Below, piece after piece: positions 46,031 through 52,222 of a stretch of 64,000 nt of DNA (positions are counted from its first letter, which is position 1; each line of letters opens with the position of its first letter). The notes under the pieces were generated by a model. It saw nothing but the letters and a program-made list of their open reading frames with translations. It was not told where the DNA came from and did no database searches. The DNA comes from Parabacteroides distasonis ATCC 8503. Lineage in GTDB: Bacteria > Bacteroidota > Bacteroidia > Bacteroidales > Tannerellaceae. Both the position numbers and the translations under genes were made by a program. The stretch covers positions 81,001-145,000 of the forward strand of contig NC_009615.1 of NCBI RefSeq assembly GCF_000012845.1, written 5' to 3'.

Positions 46031-46252
46031 TTAATTACTTTTAGGTTTTTCAACCATATGTTCTACTCTGTCTTTGACGTATTCGACTTGATTTTTACCC
46101 GTGTCTACCACGTCCTTTACTTTTTTCTTCGCCTTATCTGTAAGACCGTGGAGTTCGTTCTCCAGACATTCGAACTGTCCTTGATCTTCCATCCTGCGAA
46201 GTACGTAACCAACAACTACACCTACGGCTAAACCGAATAATACATTTTTCAT
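46031..46252 (-). CDS. YtxH-like small membrane protein
   Basis: A 73-residue protein with one N-terminal glycine-rich helix (VLFGLAVGVVVGYVLRR), followed by a charged amphipathic coiled coil (KAKKKVKDVVDTGKNQVEYV). This layout matches YtxH-type stress proteins. Function unknown; general envelope or osmotic stress is suggested by the neighbouring MscL gene, but this is inference. Confidence 0.75.
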   Translation of the reverse strand: MKNVLFGLAVGVVVGYVLRRMEDQGQFECLENELHGLTDKAKKKVKDVVDTGKNQVEYVKDRVEHMVEKPKSN

Positions 46253-46327
46253 AACTACTACTTTTTATGAGTTAAAACATTATTTTTTGTAATTATGAAA
46301 CAGCAAGTCAACCGATAAGGTTGGTGT

Positions 46328-46750
46328 TTATTTGTTATTTTTCAGTAAATCCCTAATCTCGGTAAGTAATTGGATATCCGCAGGGGGAGCGACCGGAGCT
46401 TTCGGGGCTTCTTCCTTCTTCTTGCTTAAAGCATTAACGCCTTTGACAAGTAAAAAGACGGCGAAAGCAATGATTATAAAATCCAGTGTCACTTGTATGA
46501 AATTTCCGTAGTTAATGGAGACCGCCGGAGAGATCACCTTGTCTCCCTCCATTACAGCGTGCTTCAAGGTGATTTTTAAATCCGTGAAATTGACGCCACC
46601 TACAAGTAAACCTACCGCCGGCATGATCAGATCCGCTACGATAGAAGATACGATCTTTCCAAAGGCACCACCGATAATGATACCTACCGCCATGTCCACT
46701 ACGTTACCTCGCATGGCGAACTGCTTAAACTCTTGTAATATTTTTTTCAT
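46328..46750 (-). CDS. mscL: Large-conductance mechanosensitive channel MscL
   Basis: A 140-residue protein that opens under membrane tension to release solutes after osmotic down-shock. The N-terminal amphipathic helix [21 protein letters not shown] leads into TM1 ([23 protein letters not shown] in parts), the periplasmic loop, TM2 ([14 protein letters not shown]) and a C-terminal helix bundle ([11 protein letters not shown]). These fit the family well. A good promoter lies just upstream. Confidence 0.96.
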   Translation of the reverse strand: MKKILQEFKQFAMRGNVVDMAVGIIIGGAFGKIVSSIVADLIMPAVGLLVGGVNFTDLKITLKHAVMEGDKVISPAVSINYGNFIQVTLDFIIIAFAVFLLVKGVNALSKKKEEAPKAPVAPPADIQLLTEIRDLLKNNK

Positions 46751-46777
46751 AAAACAACGCTTTTTATATTATAACAA

Positions 46778-46807
46778 CAAAATTAGCCATAAGTTGAATA
46801 TTTTCAA
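46778..46807 (-). promoter_or_regulatory. Promoter of mscL
   Basis: On the minus strand TTG (46807-46805), a 19-nt spacer and TAATTTTG (46785-46778) fit the consensus. The start of transcription would be near 46771, about 20 nt before the ATG. Confidence 0.65.
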
Positions 46808-46831
46808 TGCTTATAGCGAAATTTGAAGAAA

Positions 46832-47374
46832 TTATTTTTGATTTTCATGTTTTTGTTTGACCCATTTGAGCATTGATGTGTTATATCCTCTTTCTTTGGC
46901 CTTAGTCAATAAAAAGAGAATAGCCTCTTCAGGGAGTGTAGGCGTACGACTAAGTAGCCATAAATAGTCTGAGGTATTACTGCCTACGAGAGCGTATGAG
47001 TAATTATCCTCGTCAATTTCCATAATGTTGTACTCGGCGTAGAACCGCATAAAGAAACACACTTTTAATTTACTAGGACACGTAGGATCTGTTATTTTGG
47101 CTATATCTTTCGCTCGTTTGAAGGAACCGGAAAAATTACCCCAATATCCGCTGTTAACAACTTCTATATCTCCATTCGGGAGAAATGAGTATTCCACGGT
47201 AGCCCCTACGAGATTATGCTCAAAGCGATGATCAAAGCGTGCTATTTCAAACCATTTCCCCATATAGCGGTGTAAATCCAAAGTCTGGACGGTTTCTTTG
47301 TTTATAATGTGTTGAGTGCAAGATAAATTACACTGCATTATAAGACAGATGAGGCCTATTAGTTTAAATCGCAT
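46832..47374 (-). CDS. Lipocalin-family lipoprotein (Blc-like)
   Basis: A 180-residue protein with a signal ending NLSC, so a lipoprotein. The lipocalin GxW motif is MGKWFEIARFDHRFEHN (residues ~38-54), with LWLLSRTPTLPEEAI as the last structural region. Bacterial lipocalins of this type bind fatty acids or lysophospholipids at the outer membrane and are induced under starvation or envelope stress. Ligand here unknown. It lies upstream of mscL on the same strand. Confidence 0.88.
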   Translation of the reverse strand: MRFKLIGLICLIMQCNLSCTQHIINKETVQTLDLHRYMGKWFEIARFDHRFEHNLVGATVEYSFLPNGDIEVVNSGYWGNFSGSFKRAKDIAKITDPTCPSKLKVCFFMRFYAEYNIMEIDEDNYSYALVGSNTSDYLWLLSRTPTLPEEAILFLLTKAKERGYNTSMLKWVKQKHENQK

Positions 47375-47583
47375 AGGTTTTTATTTTTATCTCATAATAA
47401 ACATAGAGAGCCTCTAAAAAGTTTGAAAACGTTCATATTTTAGGATTTTTATTTTTTCGACAATCTGTGCTTTAACTTTTAATTTGAAATTTCTATCCTG
47501 TCTGAAGTGAGAAATTCGTAGTTGTGGCATTTTCGGACGATAGATTTAGATCCACGTTTTTATATGTTTTTTTGTATTGAAAA

Positions 47584-47645
47584 TTTCATAGTTATGATTT
47601 TTCCAAATCATAACTATGAAATAAAAAGTCATAACTATGAAATAA
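47584..47645. repeat. 17-bp inverted repeat plus direct copy
   Basis: TTTCATAGTTATGATTT (47584-47600) and AAATCATAACTATGAAA (47605-47621) pair perfectly across 4 nt. A third copy, TCATAACTATGAAATAA, lies at 47629-47645. Three copies of one half-site next to the recombinase promoter suggest a protein-binding site. Confidence 0.7.
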
Positions 47646-47728
47646 ATGACTCTTTACAGTGAAAAAAATATATGAAGATGTTTTAATTGTAAATGCTTGT
47701 TTGAGAGTTAGTAATCGTCAAGATGTCT

Positions 47729-47736
47729 AACTTTGC
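47729..47736 (+). promoter_or_regulatory. Candidate -7 element of the recombinase gene
   Basis: TAACTTTG matches TAnnTTTG and lies 36 nt before the recombinase ATG. A TTTG at 47701-47704 is 24 nt upstream, somewhat farther than usual. Confidence 0.5.
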
Positions 47737-47772
47737 GTGTTTGTTTTCAATTGGAATTTAAAATAGAGAGAT

Positions 47773-48705
47773 ATGGATGAGAAAGATTTGGTGGAAGGGA
47801 TGCGAGAGTATATAAGTCTGTTACAAAAGGAAGGACGGTATTCCTCGGCGAAAAGTTATCAGGATGCGATGAACTCTTTTATACGGTATAGCGGGACGGA
47901 TCGTATCCCATATACATATATAAATAAGGATACTCTTCGCCGGTACGAGGCTTATTTGTTGGAGAAAGGCTGCATGCGTAATACGGTCTCCACGTATATC
48001 CGCCGTTTGCGTTGTATCTATAACAAGGCGGTGGAGAATGGCGAGGCGGCGTTTATCCCCTCTTTATTCAAGGGGGTTTTTACGGGTGTGGAAAGCCAGC
48101 GCAAGAAATCCTTGCCTCTGGGGGATTTGAATCGCCTGATGACTGTCCCGGTAAAAGGAGAGAAGTTGAGGAAGACACAGCTGACGCTTTGCTTGATGTT
48201 TCAATATGGGGGGATGTCGTTCGTTGATTTCGCCCATTTGAATAGGGGTAATATCAAGAACGGCATATTGGATTACAATCGCCAGAAGACCGGGACCTCT
48301 ATGCGGTTGGAGGTCTTGGATACGGCGGAGGCTATGTATAAGGAGCTGGCAGGTGAGAGGGGTGGAGGCTCCGGCTATTTATTTCCCTTTTTAAGTGGGA
48401 CGAAGAACGGCCATGAGGAATATCTCGAGTACAATGCGGCCTTGTCCCGGTTTAACCGGAACTTGAAGACGTTGAAGGAGGTTGCCGGAATAGCCTCGGA
48501 TGTGACTTCCTACACGATCCGTCATTCTTTTGCCATGGCATTGAAGGAGCAAAATGTCCCCATTGAGATGATCAGCGAGTTATTGGGGCATAAATCCATC
48601 AAGACAACCCAGATTTATCTGAGAAGTTTCTCGTTGGAGAAAATGACGGTGGTAAATAAGTCTTGCTTTGAGAATGTATATAATTATATGCCAGAGGTGG
48701 GGTGA
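47773..48705 (+). CDS. Tyrosine recombinase of the capsule promoter-inversion type
   Basis: A 310-residue site-specific tyrosine recombinase. It has an N-terminal SAM-like core-binding domain (residues ~1-95) and a catalytic domain. Present are the beta-strand Lys (RQKTGTS), the second Arg in TIRHSFA, the LLGHKS His and the nucleophile Tyr in TTQIYLRSF. The first catalytic arginine region reads FQYGGMSFVDFA; related capsule recombinases, as I recall them, have RGMSFVD, so Gly146 stands where Arg is expected. In Bacteroides and Parabacteroides such genes lie next to capsule loci and invert their promoters. The stop codon touches the left inverted repeat of the adjacent segment. Confidence 0.92.
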   Translation: MDEKDLVEGMREYISLLQKEGRYSSAKSYQDAMNSFIRYSGTDRIPYTYINKDTLRRYEAYLLEKGCMRNTVSTYIRRLRCIYNKAVENGEAAFIPSLFKGVFTGVESQRKKSLPLGDLNRLMTVPVKGEKLRKTQLTLCLMFQYGGMSFVDFAHLNRGNIKNGILDYNRQKTGTSMRLEVLDTAEAMYKELAGERGGGSGYLFPFLSGTKNGHEEYLEYNAALSRFNRNLKTLKEVAGIASDVTSYTIRHSFAMALKEQNVPIEMISELLGHKSIKTTQIYLRSFSLEKMTVVNKSCFENVYNYMPEVG

Positions 48706-48738
48706 GGCTACTTGGGGAGTAGCGTTCATTTCACGGTG

Positions 48739-48767
48739 CAAATGTAGCAAAAAATAGCAAATAACAA
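48739..48767 (-). promoter_or_regulatory. Capsule promoter inside the invertible segment, OFF orientation
   Basis: On the minus strand TTG (48767-48765), an 18-nt spacer and TACATTTG (48746-48739) match the Bacteroides consensus. Transcription would begin near 48731 and run left into the recombinase 3' end. After inversion it would sit near 49018-49025 on the plus strand, about 180 nt before upxY. No comparable plus-strand promoter was found in the segment. Confidence 0.7.
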
Positions 48768-48915
48768 GCAATCATTAGTTTTAGTTTGTGCTCCGGCCTT
48801 GATTCTCCTTAAATCTTCGTTCTTATTCCTAGTGTATAGACATGGCAATAGAGACGAAATGATCTCGTATTTCCTACATCATCACGTCCCTTCTAAAAAA
48901 TCGAACATACATTCC

Positions 48916-49009
48916 TGTAGAGACGGGGCGTGCCCCGTCTCATCCCCTCCAAATGGTAACTTAAAGATACTATCAGACAGTGGGAGACGGGGCACGCCCC
49001 GTCTCTACA
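48916..49009. repeat. Pair of inverted REP-like palindromes inside the invertible segment
   Basis: Two 26-bp copies (48916-48941 and 48984-49009) are exact reverse complements. Each is itself a palindrome (GAGACGGGGC, GT or AC, GCCCCGTCTC). They could form two hairpins or one large cruciform. They may stop read-through from the recombinase gene into upxY. Confidence 0.8.
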
Positions 49010-49160
49010 ACCGGGTGATAACCGTTCTCGCACCTTTTAGGCTACTCCCCAAGTAGCCTAAGATTTCAAGAGATGGTAATTTTCAGTAATGCCACATTTA
49101 AAAATATAAAGTACTGTTTATCAAGATAATATAAAAGATTCTTGGTAGGGCTCTGAATTG

Positions 49161-49186
49161 CCGTGGGGTCTGTTTTCGGACCATGG
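49161..49186 (+). promoter_or_regulatory. Hairpin in the upxY leader
   Basis: CCGT and GGTC (with a 2-nt bulge) pair with GACC and ATGG around an 8-nt loop, 30 nt before the upxY ATG. UpxY proteins act on the 5' leader of their own locus, so this hairpin is a candidate site, but the target motif is not known to me. The rest of 49060-49215 holds nothing I can assign. Confidence 0.4.
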
Positions 49187-49215
49187 GATAACCACTGGAA
49201 AAGATAATCATAGAG

Positions 49216-50328
49216 ATGGATATATTAACAGGCAAGTGCTCGGATAGGTTCATGGCGCATGTTCTGAAGCGACGTGACCAGGAGGCCGTCCGCTGGTACG
49301 TGCTCACGCTCCCTACCGCCGGTGGCGGGCGTGACAGGATCAGCCCCTCGAAGGGGCTGGACGCTGAGCTTTCCCGCCGTGAGCGTCGTGGGGAGGCCTT
49401 GTTCGAGTATTTCTCCCCCTCGTATGTCGAGGCGAGGAAGGTGGGCGGCAAGATGGTCAACACGAAACGGCCCCTGCTGTACAACTACGTGTTCGTCCAC
49501 GCCTCGGAGAACGAGATCTTTAGCCTGAAGCGTACGCTTCCCCTGTATAATTTCCTCCCCCGGGTTTCCTCCGGCGGGCGGTCTTATTTCCCGTACCTCT
49601 CGGATCGTGAGATGGATACCTTGCGTTGGGTCGCGGCTTCTTACTCCAACGAGCTTCCCGTATACGTGCCAGATAGCGGCCGCTTGTTGAAAGGCGACCG
49701 TGTGCGTATCACCTCCGGCCCTTTTACCGACATGGAGGCGGAGGTGGTGGTGCAGCCGGGCGGTGGGCATAAGGACGTGATGGTGCGTATCCTCGACTGT
49801 CTGTGGGTCCCCTTGTTCGAGGTGAGAGCTGGGGAGTACGAGTTGATCGAGCTGAACACGGGGGGCAAGCACGTGTATACCCATTTGGACAACGACCGTC
49901 TGTCGGAGGGCTTGCACGGGGCCTTGGGCCGTTACCACGCCTCTGGCGTGGTAGTGGATGAGGATGCCCGTCTGGCCCGTGAGGTCCTGCGTGGCTACGC
50001 CTCTCTCCGTGGTGAGACCGACGTGATCCGTTGCAAGCTTTACTCTTTGCTCCTTCCAGCCTATCTGCTTTTGGGCGAGTCGGATGAGTTCGATCGTTTG
50101 CTCTCCACGATGCGCAGCATGCTCCCGGTGATAAAAGCGCCGCAATCCCGTGCCTTGTTGCTGGTCACGCTGTACGGCTGTACGGACAGCAGCCTCTACC
50201 AGCGCATGGCGCACGAGCTGGTTGGCCCTTGGATGGAGGAGGCCTCGCCCAAGAGGAGCAAGTCCGTGTTGATACGTCGTTTACGGGATTACGACCGCTG
50301 GTTCGGGCACGGGAACGGCGATGAATAA
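49216..50328 (+). CDS. upxY: UpxY-family capsule transcription antiterminator with C-terminal extension
   Basis: A 370-residue NusG/RfaH paralogue. The NGN-like domain includes RWYVLTLPTAG (residues ~26-36) and NTKRPLLYNYVFVHASENEI (~82-101). The KOW region is LLKGDRVRITSGPFTDMEAEVVV (in parts, ~155-177). UpxY proteins bind RNA polymerase in the leader of their own capsule operon and prevent early termination. Typical UpxY proteins are ~170-190 residues; the extra ~170 residues at the C-terminus are helical and unfamiliar. The base composition is GC-rich compared with flanking genes. It is the first gene of the capsule operon after the invertible segment. Confidence 0.85.
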   Translation: MDILTGKCSDRFMAHVLKRRDQEAVRWYVLTLPTAGGGRDRISPSKGLDAELSRRERRGEALFEYFSPSYVEARKVGGKMVNTKRPLLYNYVFVHASENEIFSLKRTLPLYNFLPRVSSGGRSYFPYLSDREMDTLRWVAASYSNELPVYVPDSGRLLKGDRVRITSGPFTDMEAEVVVQPGGGHKDVMVRILDCLWVPLFEVRAGEYELIELNTGGKHVYTHLDNDRLSEGLHGALGRYHASGVVVDEDARLAREVLRGYASLRGETDVIRCKLYSLLLPAYLLLGESDEFDRLLSTMRSMLPVIKAPQSRALLLVTLYGCTDSSLYQRMAHELVGPWMEEASPKRSKSVLIRRLRDYDRWFGHGNGDE

Positions 50329-50333
50329 AAGAT

Positions 50334-50738
50334 ATGAGAGAAGAGAGAGAGACATGCGGCGTCCCTTCGGGCATCCGGCTGATGAACCTGTTGCGTGAGC
50401 GTTTGACAGAGATCATGGATCGTGAGCGTGCGAACCGAAACTCAATACACCTGTATTGCACGGGTCCCTACTGGGTAGCGTTCGAGCGTTCGGCCTACCA
50501 GCTGCATCGTGCGTTCCCGGATAGCGAGACCACTCCGTTGCGCCTGTTCGCCTACCCGTTCCCGATCGTGATGGTGTCCGTTACGGATCGCTCGCTCCGC
50601 TCATATACCCGCAAGCATATCTTGAGAAGAGACGGGTCGGATTACAAGCTATTGACCGTCCCCGGGTTTCCCTTGGCGGACTACCGTGAATGGCACGCCG
50701 GCGAGGTGGAGGGCTTGCCCCGGTTAAGCGAGAATTAG
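50334..50738 (+). CDS. upxZ: UpxZ-family antagonist of UpxY
   Basis: A 134-residue protein following upxY by 5 bp. Size, position and the SIHLYCTGPYWVAFERSAYQL segment fit UpxZ, which in Bacteroides fragilis blocks the UpxY proteins of other capsule loci, so that only one capsule is made at a time. It contains a hydrophobic central part (LRLFAYPFPIVMVSV). The identification rests on position and general resemblance. Confidence 0.8.
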   Translation: MREERETCGVPSGIRLMNLLRERLTEIMDRERANRNSIHLYCTGPYWVAFERSAYQLHRAFPDSETTPLRLFAYPFPIVMVSVTDRSLRSYTRKHILRRDGSDYKLLTVPGFPLADYREWHAGEVEGLPRLSEN

Positions 50739-50784
50739 ATAAGGGCAGAAAAGAAACGGTCGGATCCCCCGGATGGCAATGGCC

Positions 50785-50804
50785 GTCTCTAGCGGCTAGG
50801 AGAC
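50785..50804 (+). other. Hairpin between upxZ and the HAD gene
   Basis: GTCTC/GAGAC plus TAG/CTA form a stem with one bulged base. The ~170-bp spacer 50739-50911 also contains GGCC-rich inverted repeats near 50860-50876 and an AATTGA-rich run before the next ATG. There is no T-run, so this is not a clear terminator. Confidence 0.4.
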
Positions 50805-50911
50805 CCCTTGGCTTTGGCCGATAGGCTGACCCCGCTTTAACATATACCACTCCGGCCGTCCGGTGGTCCGGCCCTTTTATAATTGAGAATTGAAAATTGA
50901 GAATTAAAGAG

Positions 50912-51340
50912 ATGATAATAGCGGTAGATTTCGACGGTACGATCGTCGAGCACAAGTATCCGGCGATCGGTCGTGAGCTTCCTTTCGCCATCGAGACGTT
51001 GAGGAAATTGCAATCGGATCGGCATAAGCTGATCCTTTGGACGGTCCGTGAGGGCGGGCTCTTGGAGGAGGCGTTGTCCTTCTGCCGTGAGCGTGGCTTG
51101 GAGTTCTACGCGGTGAACCGTGACTACCCGGAGGAGGAGAGAGACCGGAACAACCACTTCTCCCGCAAGCTGAAGGCGGACGTTTTCATCGACGACCGCA
51201 ACCTCGGCGGCCTCCCGGACTGGGGCACGATCTACGAGATGGTGACCAAGGGACTGAGCTATGAGGACTTGACGCGTAAATACGAGTCGGAATACGAGCC
51301 GGAGAAACCCAAAGGTTTCCTGTCCCGCCTTTTCCGTTAA
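50912..51340 (+). CDS. HAD-like hydrolase of the BT0820 type
   Basis: A 142-residue HAD-fold protein. Motif I is IIAVDFDGTIVEHKYP with both aspartates. LILWTVREGG supplies the motif II Thr, and DVFIDDRNLGG is the acidic motif IV. The size and layout resemble the small Bacteroides HAD protein BT0820. Its substrate is not certain. I start at the ATG at 50912; the frame is open upstream but only through AT-rich leader. Such genes often sit at the start of capsule loci. Confidence 0.85.
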   Translation: MIIAVDFDGTIVEHKYPAIGRELPFAIETLRKLQSDRHKLILWTVREGGLLEEALSFCRERGLEFYAVNRDYPEEERDRNNHFSRKLKADVFIDDRNLGGLPDWGTIYEMVTKGLSYEDLTRKYESEYEPEKPKGFLSRLFR

Positions 51341-51387
51341 GTCCGTGTCATCCGTGTTTAAAGAAATAAAAACGATAACAAAATAAT

Positions 51388-52185
51388 ATGAAGATCAAAA
51401 GACTACTGTTCCTATTCTCGCTGCCCCTTTTGCTGGCGGCGTGCACGTCCTACAAGAACGTGCCCTACCTCCAGAACCCGGAGGCGGTGAACGATTTCGA
51501 GGGGACGCTTCCCCTGTATGACGCCAAGATCATGCCGAAGGACCTGTTGAGCATCACGGTCAACACGACGGACCCTCAGGCGGCGGCCCCGTTCAACCTG
51601 ACGGTGCAGACCCCGTTGAACGCGGCCCTGACGAACATCAACACGACGACGCAACCCACGTTGCAGCAATACCTCGTGAACAACTCCGGCGAGATCGACT
51701 TCCCTGTGATCGGTACGCTGAGGGTCGGCGGCTTGACGAAGAACGAGGCGGAGAGCCTGATCCGTGAGAGATTGAGGCCTTACTTGAAGGAGGCGCCCAT
51801 CGTGACGGTGCGCATGGCGAACTACAAGATCTCGGTCTTGGGCGAGGTGGCCCGTCCGGGCAGCTTCACGATCGGGAACGAGAAGGTGAACGTTCTGGAG
51901 GCGTTGGCGATGGCCGGCGACATGACGATCTACGGCGTACGTGACAACGTGAAGCTGATCCGCGAGGACGAGAGCGGGAAGCGCAAGATCATCAACCTTG
52001 ACCTGAACAACGCCGGAATCGTGACCTCCCCGTATTATTATTTGAAACAGAACGACATCCTTTATGTCACGCCGAACGAGACGAAGGCGAAGAACTCCGA
52101 TATCGGTAACAGCACGACGTTGTGGGTGAGCTCGATCTCGATCTTGGTCTCGATCGCCGGCCTGTTGGTGAACATACTTAAATAA
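51388..52185 (+). CDS. wza: Capsule export lipoprotein, Wza-like
   Basis: A 265-residue outer-membrane lipoprotein (signal ending LLAAC, Cys ~19). A polysaccharide export domain (residues ~45-145, with IMPKDLLSITVNTTDPQ and GEIDFPVIGTLRVGG) is followed by a SLBB domain (VLGEVARPGSFTIGNEKVNVLEAL in parts). The C-terminal hydrophobic helix (LWVSSISILVSIAGLLVNIL) is unlike E. coli Wza. It forms the channel through which the polymer leaves the cell. The Wzc gene follows 37 bp downstream. Confidence 0.93.
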   Translation: MKIKRLLFLFSLPLLLAACTSYKNVPYLQNPEAVNDFEGTLPLYDAKIMPKDLLSITVNTTDPQAAAPFNLTVQTPLNAALTNINTTTQPTLQQYLVNNSGEIDFPVIGTLRVGGLTKNEAESLIRERLRPYLKEAPIVTVRMANYKISVLGEVARPGSFTIGNEKVNVLEALAMAGDMTIYGVRDNVKLIREDESGKRKIINLDLNNAGIVTSPYYYLKQNDILYVTPNETKAKNSDIGNSTTLWVSSISILVSIAGLLVNILK

Positions 52186-52222
52186 TTGAAAATAGAGAAT
52201 TGAGAATTGAAAATTTAGAGAG

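Larger units (their letters stand above)
47375..47772. other. AT-rich region upstream of the recombinase gene
   Basis: A 398-bp spacer between the lipocalin and recombinase genes, which diverge. It holds an inverted repeat with a third half-copy (47584-47645) and a -7 element TAACTTTG (47729-47736) that would serve the recombinase. I see no gene. Confidence 0.6.
48705..49059. mobile_element. Invertible promoter segment of the capsule locus
   Basis: Perfect 19-bp inverted repeats AGGCTACTTGGGGAGTAGC (48705-48723) and its reverse complement (49041-49059) enclose 317 bp between a tyrosine recombinase gene and upxY. Each repeat is itself two inverted arms (GCTACT/AGTAGC) around a 5-nt TGGGG or CCCCA centre, the layout of a tyrosine-recombinase crossover site. 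The right copy has longer arms (TTAGGCTACT/AGTAGCCTAA). The segment contains one good promoter, facing away from upxY, and a pair of REP-like hairpins. This is a classic on/off capsule switch, here apparently OFF. Confidence 0.85.

Noticed and set aside
47584..47621. The 17-bp inverted repeat as an invertible-segment boundary
   Set aside because: The arms are only 4 nt apart, so there is no segment to invert. A protein-binding site is more likely.
49225..50214. Long minus-strand open frame opposite upxY
   Set aside because: GC-rich coding DNA produces long shadow frames. The plus-strand protein has clear NGN/KOW features and operon spacing. The same applies to 1045-2055, 51412-52293 and 52730-53830.
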